Source: Halomarina salina (lineage in GTDB: Archaea > Halobacteriota > Halobacteria > Halobacteriales > Haloarculaceae). From it: a stretch of DNA of 64,000 nt. Position 1 is the first letter of the stretch. Each line of letters opens with the position of its first letter. Positions 53,921 to 62,762 of the stretch are shown here, one piece after another. The notes below the pieces were generated by a model that saw only the letters and a program-made list of their open reading frames with translations, searched no databases and had not been told where the DNA came from. The stretch lies in contig NZ_JALLGW010000001.1 of the NCBI RefSeq assembly GCF_023074835.1, positions 1,116,001-1,180,000 on the forward strand, given 5' to 3'. Both the position numbers and the translations under genes were made by a program.

Positions 53921-55039
53921 CTACTCCTCGCCGGCGTCGTCCGGGAGCACGTGGAGTCCGGCGCGACTCTTGAGGACGGTCACGGTGTCGGCGTCGGTGT
54001 CGAGGTACGATGGCCGGGCGACGGTCTTCGTCTCGTACGTGTCCGGGTCGAGCACCTGCACCGCGTGGTCGTCCTCGACGGCGACGAGCGTCGTCTCCCG
54101 TCCCTCCGAGACGTGGCCGAGTCGTCGCGCCTCGGGGGCGACGCCGTCGTCGCTGGAGGCCTCGTAGTGCTCGCCCGTCGTGAGGTAGTCGCCCTTGAGG
54201 TTGCCGTGGGCCGACCGGACGAGCACCGGGTCGTCGTCCGCTGGTTCGACGACGGTCCCGGCAGGGTACGGCGGCAGGCGGACGGCGTAGGTGACGCGGT
54301 ACACCTCGTTGCCGTCCTCGTCCTCGGTGACGAGCGTCCGGGAGTTGGTGATGGTCCCGCCGAACCGACGGCGGACGCGTTCGGCGATGGCTCGGCCCAT
54401 CTGCGTCGTGGATATCTTGATGTCCACGCCGTCCGCGCTCTCGTCGATCTCCGAGATGAACGCGTTGCGGTCGCCCTTCTCCTCGCGGGCCTCGATGTAC
54501 TCCTCGGCCATCTCGACGGACTGCGTCACCTCCTCGTCGGTGGGGTTCCGCTCGACGGCCCGGACCTGCACGACGGAGGCGTAGAAGTCCCCGGCGATGC
54601 GCGAACAGCGGGTGCAGGTCTCGCGGGCGAACCGGACGCGCACCTGCACGTCCTCCTCCTGGACCGTCCCCCGCACGAGCCCCGAGAAGTTGCAGTGCAT
54701 GACGATGGTGTTCTGGTCGACCTGTTCGGGGTCGACGAGCCACGACACCTCCTCGGCGTCGACGTGGACGCCCAGGGCCTCGCGGGTCTCCTCGACGGCG
54801 ACGTCGGTGTAGTCGTCGGCTCCCACGTCGACCCAGCGGTTCCCGCGGTGGACCGCGCCGCAGCGCGCACAGACGCGGACCCGTAGCTCCTCGGGGACGT
54901 CCACGAGGTCGAAGTCCTCGAAGTAGCACTTGTCGCAGAGGTTCGCCTCCCGCCCGGACGGGTTGCCGGGTCGCGGCCCCGTCTCCCCGACGGGGTCGCC
55001 ACAGCGCGGGCAGAACTCGCCCGACGTACGTGAACTCAT
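53921..55039 (-). CDS. nmd3: NMD3 homologue
   Basis: 372 residues. N-terminal zinc modules: CPRCGDP, LCDKCYF, VCARCGAVH, and a later CTRCSR. Then a region with IVMHCNFSGLVRG and ADGVDIKISTTQMGRAIAERVRRRFGG. Eukaryal NMD3 exports 60S subunits; archaeal homologues probably act in large-subunit assembly. The first two Cys pairs resemble treble-clef fingers. Confidence 0.93.
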   Translation of the reverse strand: MSSRTSGEFCPRCGDPVGETGPRPGNPSGREANLCDKCYFEDFDLVDVPEELRVRVCARCGAVHRGNRWVDVGADDYTDVAVEETREALGVHVDAEEVSWLVDPEQVDQNTIVMHCNFSGLVRGTVQEEDVQVRVRFARETCTRCSRIAGDFYASVVQVRAVERNPTDEEVTQSVEMAEEYIEAREEKGDRNAFISEIDESADGVDIKISTTQMGRAIAERVRRRFGGTITNSRTLVTEDEDGNEVYRVTYAVRLPPYPAGTVVEPADDDPVLVRSAHGNLKGDYLTTGEHYEASSDDGVAPEARRLGHVSEGRETTLVAVEDDHAVQVLDPDTYETKTVARPSYLDTDADTVTVLKSRAGLHVLPDDAGEE

Positions 55040-55132
55040 TGCCGGAGGTAGCGCGTTCGGACGGTTAACTCCCGCGTCACGGGCCGCGGGTGGGTCGCCT
55101 GGGTTCGGCCCTCGGCGTCGGCTCCCAGACGC

Positions 55133-55525
55133 TCACTCGGTGTTCAGCGCGTACAGCCGTCGGACGAGGACGGCGACGACCACCGCCACGAGCGCACGGG
55201 TCAGCGGGACGGCGTACTCGTCGGTCGCCGTGGTGACGGTCACGGTCAGACGACTGCCGACGAGAGCCTCGACGGCGACGAGCAGACAGAGCGTCGCCAG
55301 CGGGAGGGCGCTGGCGTACGCCAGCCGAGCGAGGGAGTACGCCGTCGCGCCCAGCAGGTACCGCGCGCCCGCGGTCGGGTTCGCGGGCGGTGCCGTCCCG
55401 TCGGGTTCATCGGGTGTGGTGGCGTCGGCGGGCGCAGTCGGTTCGGCGCGACCCGTCGGGCCGTCCCGCCCGGCCGGGTCTCCCTGCCGGTCGCTCGTCT
55501 CCGGTCGCGTCGTGTGGTCGGTCAT
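55133..55525 (-). CDS. Small membrane protein with acidic/Pro-rich N-terminal part
   Basis: 130 residues. The first 50 are polar and Pro/Thr-rich (ADATTPDEPDGTAPP), then two to three hydrophobic helices (about 53-125) ending in VRRLYALNTE. No recognised family. Lies between nmd3 and a zinc-ribbon gene on the same strand. Confidence 0.65.
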   Translation of the reverse strand: MTDHTTRPETSDRQGDPAGRDGPTGRAEPTAPADATTPDEPDGTAPPANPTAGARYLLGATAYSLARLAYASALPLATLCLLVAVEALVGSRLTVTVTTATDEYAVPLTRALVAVVVAVLVRRLYALNTE

Positions 55526-55540
55526 CGGTCCATCGGGAGG

Positions 55541-55795
55541 TCACCGGAGGACGACGGCCGCCCAGGGGACGGTCTCGCCCGTCTTCTTGTCGAGCAGTTC
55601 CCAGTACTCCGGGTCGACGCCGTGGAGCGCCGCACACGTCGCACACCAGAGGTGGTTGTTCGTCGGGTCCCAGTCGGTGTGGCCGTTCGGGCAGACGAAC
55701 CGCCAGCGCGTCGGCGGGTCCGAGCGGTCGACGACCACGGGGGGCCGCGCGTCGTCGCCGCCGCTTCCGTCGGCGCAGAGACAGGTCGAAGGCAT
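55541..55795 (-). CDS. Small zinc-binding protein, 84 residues
   Basis: MPSTCLCADGSGG, RFVCPNGHTDWDPTNNHLWCATC: two Cys-pair knuckles with a His. A TTATCA about 33 bases upstream may be the promoter, making the start at MPSTC likely. It lies 15 bases before the small membrane gene. Function unknown. Confidence 0.65.
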   Translation of the reverse strand: MPSTCLCADGSGGDDARPPVVVDRSDPPTRWRFVCPNGHTDWDPTNNHLWCATCAALHGVDPEYWELLDKKTGETVPWAAVVLR

Positions 55796-56060
55796 ACTTG
55801 ATTCCAACGTAGTGGACAGGTGATGATAAGCGACGTTCACGGGTGGGGTGAAACTGGACGACTTCGCGGAACTGCACGAGGGCGGCGGGACGGTTCATGT
55901 CGCTGGACCGTCGGGATTCCCGTCCCAGCGAGCGACTCGCCGGTCGGACCGGCGGGTACGGCGGCCTCGCCGTCGGGGAAACACGGGGGCGAAAGTGAAA
56001 CTGGACGAGGAGGGGGAGGCGAACCGCCGGAGCCATGTGGGGTGTCCGCGTGGCTCGGAC

Positions 56061-57728
56061 ATGGAACGGGACGTCGATACGTTCGGGTCGCGTCGGTCCA
56101 CGGTCTACGCCACGAACGGCGTGGTCGCCACGAGTCAACCGCTCGCCGCTCAGGCGGGCGTCCGGGTGCTGGAGGAGGGGGGCAACGCGTTCGACGCCGC
56201 CGTCGCCACCGCCGCGGCGCTGAACGTCACCGAACCCACCTCGACGGGCCTCGGCGGGGACGTGTTCGCGCTGTACCGCACGGCCGACGGCGAGGTCGGT
56301 GGGATGCGCTCGTGTGGCGGTGCGCCCCGGGAAGCGACCCGCGAGAAGGTGCGGGAGGCCGTCGCGGGCGAGAACGACGAGACGACACCCGAGGACGCCG
56401 AGATGCCACACCTCGGCCCGCACACCGTCACCGTGCCGGGGACCGCCCGCGGGTGGGAAGCGACCGTCGAGCGGTTCGGACGGCGTTCGCTCGCCGAAGC
56501 GCTCGAACCGGCCATCCGGTACGCCACGGAGGGCTACCCGGTCAGCGAGGTCATCGCCAGCCACTGGACCGGCGCCGAGGACCTGTTCGAGTCCGACCAC
56601 GCCCGCGAGGCGTACCTCGTGGACGGTGAGCGCGCGCCCGAGGCGGGCGAGGTGATGGTCCTCGACCGACTCGGCGAGTCGCTGCAGGCCATCGCCGACG
56701 AGGGCGCGGACGTGGTGTACGAGGGCTCCATCGGCGAGGCAATCGTCGAAGAGGTGCAGGCGGAAGGCGGGTTCATGACGATGGACGACCTCCGAGCGTT
56801 CGAACCGGAGTTCGTCGACCCCGTCTCGACCACCTACGAGGGGGTGGAGGTGTTCGAACTCCCGCCGAACAACCAGGGCCTCATCGCGCTGGAGGCGCTC
56901 AACATCGCGAGCGAACTCGACGTGGCTAGCGCTACGGGCGTCGAGCGCTACCACCGCCTCGGCGAGGCGATGAAGCGAGCGTTCCACGACGGCCACCGCT
57001 ACATCACCGACCCCGAGTTCGAGGAGGTGCCGCCGCTCGCCTCTCGCGAGTGGGCGGAGAAGCGCGCGGCTGACGTGACCGACGAGGCGAGCGACGTCTC
57101 GTTCGGCGTCCCGGACTCCCACGCGGAGGATAGCGCGGGACAGGGTCCCGCTGACCCTCGGGACCCGAACCTTCCCGAGGACGCGGACACCGTCCTGCTC
57201 TGCGTCGCCGACGACGAGGGGAACGTCGTCTCGTACATCAACTCGCGGTTCGCGGGGTTCGGCTCCGGTCTCGTCGCCGGAGACACCGGCATCGCCCTCC
57301 AGAACCGGGGCGCGTCGTTCTCGCTCGACGACGACCACCCCAACCGGCTGGAACCGGAGAAGAAGCCGTTCCACACGTTGATTCCGGGGCTACTCAGGTT
57401 CGACGAGGACGACTGGGCGGCGTTCGGCGTGATGGGCGGGTTCATGCAACCGCAGGGTCACCTGCAGGTCGTCACGAACCTCGTCGACGAGGGGATGACG
57501 CCACAGGAGGCGCTCGACGCGCCGCGCTGGCGGTACCGGGAGTCCGGCCGACTGGCCGTCGAGACGCGCATTCCGGGTGACGTGCAGAACGGCCTGGTCC
57601 GGCGGGGCCACGACGTGCAGGTGCTCCCGCCGGTGATGTTCGGCGGCGCGCAGTTCGCCCGGAACGCCGACGGCGTCCTCTCGGCGGCGACGGAGCCGCG
57701 GAAGGACGGGAACGCGACGGGCTTCTGA
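56061..57728 (+). CDS. ggt: Gamma-glutamyltransferase (glutathione hydrolase family)
   Basis: 555 residues. The N-terminal nucleophile fold: EEGGNAFDAAVATAAALNVTEPTSTGLGGD, and the self-cleavage/nucleophile Thr in DADTVLLCVADDEGNVVSYINS. No signal peptide, so cytosolic. It hydrolyses or transfers gamma-glutamyl groups, probably of gamma-glutamylcysteine (the haloarchaeal thiol) or peptides. Next to a peptide ABC operon, convergent. The ATG is favoured because upstream sequence in this frame is not family-like. Confidence 0.92.
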   Translation: MERDVDTFGSRRSTVYATNGVVATSQPLAAQAGVRVLEEGGNAFDAAVATAAALNVTEPTSTGLGGDVFALYRTADGEVGGMRSCGGAPREATREKVREAVAGENDETTPEDAEMPHLGPHTVTVPGTARGWEATVERFGRRSLAEALEPAIRYATEGYPVSEVIASHWTGAEDLFESDHAREAYLVDGERAPEAGEVMVLDRLGESLQAIADEGADVVYEGSIGEAIVEEVQAEGGFMTMDDLRAFEPEFVDPVSTTYEGVEVFELPPNNQGLIALEALNIASELDVASATGVERYHRLGEAMKRAFHDGHRYITDPEFEEVPPLASREWAEKRAADVTDEASDVSFGVPDSHAEDSAGQGPADPRDPNLPEDADTVLLCVADDEGNVVSYINSRFAGFGSGLVAGDTGIALQNRGASFSLDDDHPNRLEPEKKPFHTLIPGLLRFDEDDWAAFGVMGGFMQPQGHLQVVTNLVDEGMTPQEALDAPRWRYRESGRLAVETRIPGDVQNGLVRRGHDVQVLPPVMFGGAQFARNADGVLSAATEPRKDGNATGF

Positions 57729-57794
57729 CCGTCTGAACCCGCGGCTCCTCCGTCGGACGACGTACTGAGAAATGGTTCGCCGGGTGGTAGCTGG

Positions 57795-59132
57795 TCAGTC
57801 GTTGCGGACGCTCGCGCGGTTCTGCAGCGACTCGCCGCCCTCCTGCGTGAGGAAGCACTTCGAGCGGTGGCCGTCGCCGTGGTCGGTGTACGACGGTGCC
57901 TCCTGCTCGCAGGGGGTGACGAACGCCGAGGACAGCACCTCCCGAGCCTCGGCCATCTCCCCGGCGACGACGTGGTCGATGGACTCGCCGAGCGTCCGTT
58001 CGGCCGCCCGGTCCGAGAGGCGCTCCGGCAGGTCGTACTCCCGACGGAGTTCGGCTTCGAGTTCGGCGTCCGCGTCGGTCTCGGCCGGGCCAGTGCTCAG
58101 TAGCTCCCGCGTCGCCTCGACGTCGAGGCCGCCCTTCACGACGCCGTCCCGGAAGTTGAGGAGCGACCGCCACTCGGACTGTTCGAGGTCGTACTCGTCG
58201 GGCTGGATGACGCGGTGACAGCGCGTGTGGAACCGACAGCCCGAGGGCGGGTCCGTCGGGCTGGGGACGATACCCTTGAGTTCGATGTCGTCGCGTTTCC
58301 GGCGCGGGTCGGGCCGCGGAACGGCCGACAGCAACGCCTCGGTGTACGGGTGCTGCGGGTTCGAGAACAGCTCCTCCGTGTCACCGATCTCGACGATCTC
58401 GCCGAGGTACATGACCGCGACGCGGTCGCTCACCTCGCGGATGACCGAGAGGTCGTGACTGATGAACAGCATCGACAGTCCGTACTTCTCCTGCAGGTCG
58501 TTCATCAACGACAGTATCTCGGCGCGAATCGAGACGTCGAGCGCGCTGACGGGTTCGTCGGCGACGACGAGGTCGGGGTTCAACACGAGCGCTCGGGCCA
58601 GTGCGATGCGCTGTTTCTGCCCGCCCGAGAACTCGTGGGGGTACCGGTCGTAGTCGTCGGCCGAGAGGCCGACGTCTTCGAGCAGGTTCTCGACGATGGC
58701 CCGCCGACGCTTCTTGTCGGTCATCCCGTGGACCTCGAGCAGTTCGGCGACCGACCCGCCGACGGTCATCCGCGGGTCGAGGCTCGACGAGGGGTCCTGG
58801 AAGATCATCTGTGCGTCCCGGCGGAACGCCTTCAGCTGGGCGTCGCCGAACTTCGTCACGTCGTTCGTCTCGCCGGCCTTCGCGGCGGCGGAGTTCCGAC
58901 CGTTGAACAGGACCTCGCCACCGGTCGGCTCTTCGAGCCGGATGATGGACGTGGCCGCAGTCGACTTCCCACAGCCGGACTCGCCGACCAGCCCCAGCGT
59001 CTCGCCCTCCGCGATGTCGAAGCTGATGCCGTCGACGGCACGTGCCGCCCCGACCTGTCGCGAGAGGATACCCTGCTTGATGGGGTAGTGCTTCTCGAGG
59101 TTCCGCACCGACAGCAGCGGTCGCTCAGTCAT
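57795..59132 (-). CDS. dppF: Peptide ABC transporter ATP-binding protein (DppF/OppF)
   Basis: 445 residues. Walker A VGESGCGKST, signature [16 protein letters not shown], Walker B LVVADEPVSALD and the Opp-type C-terminal FHTRCHR region. Extra about 110 residues at the C-terminus are acidic, with a late cluster of Cys residues (TPCEQEAPS, KCFLT). Overlaps dppD by 8 bases; the last gene of the operon. Confidence 0.95.
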   Translation of the reverse strand: MTERPLLSVRNLEKHYPIKQGILSRQVGAARAVDGISFDIAEGETLGLVGESGCGKSTAATSIIRLEEPTGGEVLFNGRNSAAAKAGETNDVTKFGDAQLKAFRRDAQMIFQDPSSSLDPRMTVGGSVAELLEVHGMTDKKRRRAIVENLLEDVGLSADDYDRYPHEFSGGQKQRIALARALVLNPDLVVADEPVSALDVSIRAEILSLMNDLQEKYGLSMLFISHDLSVIREVSDRVAVMYLGEIVEIGDTEELFSNPQHPYTEALLSAVPRPDPRRKRDDIELKGIVPSPTDPPSGCRFHTRCHRVIQPDEYDLEQSEWRSLLNFRDGVVKGGLDVEATRELLSTGPAETDADAELEAELRREYDLPERLSDRAAERTLGESIDHVVAGEMAEAREVLSSAFVTPCEQEAPSYTDHGDGHRSKCFLTQEGGESLQNRASVRND

Positions 59133-60318
59133 CGGCGGTCCCTCCACTGGTCGCCGGGGTAGTATCGTCGCCGGTGATGGCCGACTCGTCGTAGCCCGAC
59201 TGGTAGTAGACACAGGAGACGCAGTGGTCGTCGGTCAACCGTGCTTCCTCGGGCTGGCCGCCCTCGAAGCAGTCGTCGACGGCGTACTCACACCGGGGGG
59301 CGAACCGACAGCCGTCCGGTGGGTCGGTCGGGTCCGGCAGGGTCCCCCTGATGCCCGCCGCCGCCCGCCCGCCGCCGGGGAGACACTCAAGCAGGGCGCG
59401 GGTGTAAGGGTGTGACGGCTGCTCGAATATCTCGTAGACGGTCCCCCGCTCCATCACTTTGCCGGCGTACATGACGACGACGTGGTCGGCGATTTCCGCG
59501 ACGACGCCCAGGTCGTGCGTGATGAACAGGATGCCCATCCCGTACTCCTCCTGGAGCCTGCCGAGGAGCTTGAGTATCTGTGACTGGACGGTCACGTCGA
59601 GTGCGGTCGTCGGTTCGTCGGCGATGAGGAGGTCCGGGTTCGTCACCAGCGCCATGGCGATCATCACGCGCTGTTTCTGGCCCCCGGAGAACTCGTGGGG
59701 GTAGTCGTCGAGGCGGGCCGCCGGGTTGGCGATGCCGACCTCGTTGAGGAGCTCGATGGCCCGCTTGCGAGCCTCGGCCTTCGAGACGTCCTCGTGCATC
59801 TGGACGGCCTCGACGATCTGCCAGCCGACCGTGTAGCAGTGGTTGAGCGCGTCCTGCGGGTTCTGGAAGACGTGGGCGATGTCGCCCCCGCGGATGCGCC
59901 GAAGCGCTTTCTCCGGGGCACGGGCGAGGTCGACGTAGCCACGCGTAATCTCGCCGTTCCGTCGTCGCTCGACGACGACGAACTGGTCGTCGTCGCCGGG
60001 TCGGTCGCGGTCGTCGACCGCTCCGGCTCCCGCCTGCGTCACGTCGAAGACGGCCTTCGGGTACGCGTCGGCGAGCTCCCGGACCGACTCCATGTCGCGG
60101 AACGCGACCTTCCCCGTCACCTCGCCCGGTGGCGAGGGGATCAGTTTCGTGACGGACTCGCTGGCGACGGTCTTGCCGGAGCCGGACTCGCCGACGATGC
60201 AGAGCGTCTCGCCCGCACGGACTTCGAAGTCGATACCGCCGACGGCGGTGAGCAGTCCGCCGTCGGTCTTGAACGTCGTTCTGAGGTCCTCTACAGAGAG
60301 GAGTGGTGTGTCGGTCAT
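59125..60318 (-). CDS. dppD: Peptide ABC transporter ATP-binding protein (DppD/OppD)
   Basis: 397 residues. Walker [16 protein letters not shown], signature [17 protein letters not shown], Walker [15 protein letters not shown], and the Fe-S-like C-terminal Cys cluster ([21 protein letters not shown]). An insert at about 85-130 ([19 protein letters not shown]) is specific to this copy. The start overlaps the stop of dppC (TAATG). Confidence 0.95.
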   Translation of the reverse strand: MTDTPLLSVEDLRTTFKTDGGLLTAVGGIDFEVRAGETLCIVGESGSGKTVASESVTKLIPSPPGEVTGKVAFRDMESVRELADAYPKAVFDVTQAGAGAVDDRDRPGDDDQFVVVERRRNGEITRGYVDLARAPEKALRRIRGGDIAHVFQNPQDALNHCYTVGWQIVEAVQMHEDVSKAEARKRAIELLNEVGIANPAARLDDYPHEFSGGQKQRVMIAMALVTNPDLLIADEPTTALDVTVQSQILKLLGRLQEEYGMGILFITHDLGVVAEIADHVVVMYAGKVMERGTVYEIFEQPSHPYTRALLECLPGGGRAAAGIRGTLPDPTDPPDGCRFAPRCEYAVDDCFEGGQPEEARLTDDHCVSCVYYQSGYDESAITGDDTTPATSGGTADD

Positions 60319-61715
60319 TACGATTCAGCCTCCGCCTGGGCCTCGGGGTCCAGTGCGTCGAGTGCTCCGTCGCCGATGAAGGCGAACGCGAGGATGGTCA
60401 GGAACAGCAAGATTCCCGGTGCGAGCGTGATCCACGGCGCGAACGAGAGGTCGTTGCGCCCCGCGGAGATGAGGATGCCCCACGACGCGATTCCCGTGTC
60501 GCCGAGTCCGAGGAACGCCAGCTGTGCCTCGGCGAGCAGGAACGCGGGAATCAGCAGCGTGAGGTCGGTGACGATACTGCTCGCGGTGTTCGGGACGATG
60601 TGTCGTCGGATGATGCGGTAGAGGCTCGCCCCGCTCAGCTGGACGGCCTTGATGTACTCCTCCTGGGACTTCGCGAGCGCGTTCGACCGGACGTAGCGTG
60701 CGGTCCCGCTCCACGAGAAGAACCCGAGCAGGAGGATGAACAGCGTGAGGTCCGCGCCGTAGATGTAGAGGATGAGCAGGTAGAGGATGAGCGTCGGGAA
60801 CGACTGCATGATGTCGACGTAGCGCATCAGCACCTCGTCGACGAGGCCGCCCGCGTACGCGCTGACCGTGCCGACCGCCGTCCCGATGCTGATGGCGATG
60901 AGCGTGGTGACGAACGCGATCTTCGCGCTGACCTGCATCCCGTAGATGATCATCGTGAGGATGTCCCGTCCCTGTCCCGTCGTCCCGAGGGGGTACTGCC
61001 ACGTCCCGTGGCAGACGCCGTTCGCCTGCGTGCCGACGCAGTCGAGGACGAAGTTCGTACTCACCGTCCCGTACACCGGCGGCTGGTACTTCCGGAAGAA
61101 CTCGGCCTGGGGGTAGTCGAGGAACAGCGGCCCGACGATGCCGACGCCGAAGACGAAGCCGAGCATGGCGAGGCCCACCATCGCCGGCCGGTTCTTCTTG
61201 AACTCCGACCAGTAGTAGCGTGTCATGCGGGGGTTCTGGTACAGCGGTAACACCGCGTAGAACACGAACACGAGCAGGGAGAACGCGAACAGGTAGTCGA
61301 GCCCTTCGACGTTGTAGTCCCAGCCGATGGCCGCGAACGTGGGGGCTTCGTTCGCGAGGTAGACGCCGTCGTAGAGCACCAGTGCGAGCAACGCGCCGGT
61401 CGTGACGACGATGCCGAGGAAGTTCACCGAGAGGTAGCGGTAGTTGCGGACCAGCGGGACGAGCCCCATGAACACGTAGGTGAGGAGGCAGAAGACGAGC
61501 GTCCAGTGGAACAGCGAGACGTCGTACTCCCAGCCGACCGCCGCGAACGTCGGCTCGCCGCTGGCGACCGCGACGTCGTAGACGAGCACCAGGACCAGCA
61601 GTCCGAGCGCTCCGAGGTACGCACGCATCGCCCTCCCACTCCCCGTCGGAGCGTCCCGCGCGATATCGTCCCAATCGACCGTATCGAACCGTTCTGATGT
61701 GTTTTGTGCAGCCAT
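60318..61715 (-). CDS. dppC: Peptide ABC transporter permease (DppC/OppC) with a duplicated N-terminal region
   Basis: 465 residues; usual length is about 300. Residues 46-93 and 115-163 are an internal duplication (YDVAVASGEPTFAAVGWEYD with APTFAAIGWDYN, and then LVPLVRNYR with VLPLYQNPR), each preceded by a membrane helix. The normal permease follows (FKKNRPAMVGLAMLGFV, then EEYIKAVQLSGASLYRIIRRHIVPN and GLGDTGIASWGILI). The start overlaps the dppB stop. Confidence 0.92.
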   Translation of the reverse strand: MAAQNTSERFDTVDWDDIARDAPTGSGRAMRAYLGALGLLVLVLVYDVAVASGEPTFAAVGWEYDVSLFHWTLVFCLLTYVFMGLVPLVRNYRYLSVNFLGIVVTTGALLALVLYDGVYLANEAPTFAAIGWDYNVEGLDYLFAFSLLVFVFYAVLPLYQNPRMTRYYWSEFKKNRPAMVGLAMLGFVFGVGIVGPLFLDYPQAEFFRKYQPPVYGTVSTNFVLDCVGTQANGVCHGTWQYPLGTTGQGRDILTMIIYGMQVSAKIAFVTTLIAISIGTAVGTVSAYAGGLVDEVLMRYVDIMQSFPTLILYLLILYIYGADLTLFILLLGFFSWSGTARYVRSNALAKSQEEYIKAVQLSGASLYRIIRRHIVPNTASSIVTDLTLLIPAFLLAEAQLAFLGLGDTGIASWGILISAGRNDLSFAPWITLAPGILLFLTILAFAFIGDGALDALDPEAQAEAES

Positions 61716-62689
61716 TATCGATCGTCGAAGCTAATCCGCGGGTCGAGGACGGTGTAGACCAGGTCCTGGATCAGGTTGCTGATCGTCCCGACGAAGGTGA
61801 AGAACAGCGTGAACCCGAGCACGACGCTGGTGTCCTGCGCGATGATGGCGTCGTAGCTCAACCGGCCGATACCGGGAATCCCGAAGACGATCTCGACGAG
61901 CAGCGACGACCCGACGAACAGCGCGAGGAGCTGTGCGACCATCGTGGTCGACAGCGGCACCATCGTCGGCCGCAGGACGTGTCGCGCGTAGATGCGGTAG
62001 CGCGAGACGCCCTTCGCCTTGGCCGTCTTCACGAAGTCGGCGGTCATGTACTCCGAGGACTCGTTGCGCGAGACGCGCATGATGCCGCCGATGGAGCCCG
62101 TCACGAGGACGAACACCGGCAGAACGAGCTGTCGGACGTTCTCGAAGCTGAACAGGGCCGCGTCGGTGCTGTACAACACCGGCACCCACCCCAGTTGGAC
62201 CCCGAATATCAACAGGAGGATGATCCCGAAGAAGAAGTTCGGAATCGCGTAGCCGAAGAAGCTGATGCCCGTCGCGACGTGGTCCTTCCAGCTGTACTGA
62301 CTGGCGGCCGAGTACAGCCCCGCGATGGGTCCTAACGTGATCGTCAGCAGCGTCCACGGTATCGAGTACTGTGCGGTGTAGTAGAGCGCGTTGAGTACCG
62401 ACTCCGTGACCGGTTCGTTGTTCATCGTCGACCAACCCCAGTCCAGCGTGTACACGCCGGTGACGTACTCGACGTAGCGCTCGGTGAGTGGTCGGTCGAG
62501 TCCGCGAAGCTGTCTGATACGGTCTGCCGCCTCGGTCGGGCTGTCACCCTGGAGCGCCGCCTGAGTCGCAGCCCGTTGTACTTCCGGGTTCGGCGCTGCA
62601 GAGAGCAGAACGAACGTGACGCTGATGATGATGAACGTCACCACGAAGGTCCAGGCGAGCCGGCGTGTGATATACCATCCCAATCCCAT
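61715..62689 (-). CDS. dppB: Peptide ABC transporter permease (DppB/OppB)
   Basis: 324 residues, six membrane helices. MGLGWYITRRLAWTFVVTF, LNALYYTAQYSIPWTLLTITLG, MTADFVKTAKAKGVSRYRIY (the EAA-type loop) and the end VVLGFTLFFTFVGTISNLIQD are typical. Follows dppA after 73 bases; the ATGTG region before it has no terminator-like hairpin. Confidence 0.95.
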   Translation of the reverse strand: MGLGWYITRRLAWTFVVTFIIISVTFVLLSAAPNPEVQRAATQAALQGDSPTEAADRIRQLRGLDRPLTERYVEYVTGVYTLDWGWSTMNNEPVTESVLNALYYTAQYSIPWTLLTITLGPIAGLYSAASQYSWKDHVATGISFFGYAIPNFFFGIILLLIFGVQLGWVPVLYSTDAALFSFENVRQLVLPVFVLVTGSIGGIMRVSRNESSEYMTADFVKTAKAKGVSRYRIYARHVLRPTMVPLSTTMVAQLLALFVGSSLLVEIVFGIPGIGRLSYDAIIAQDTSVVLGFTLFFTFVGTISNLIQDLVYTVLDPRISFDDR

Positions 62690-62762
62690 GTGTGTTGTCG
62701 TTATATCGAATAGCGGTTAATGTGTCGCACTGTACGTCACGAACCGAGAGGAGACCCGGTGT

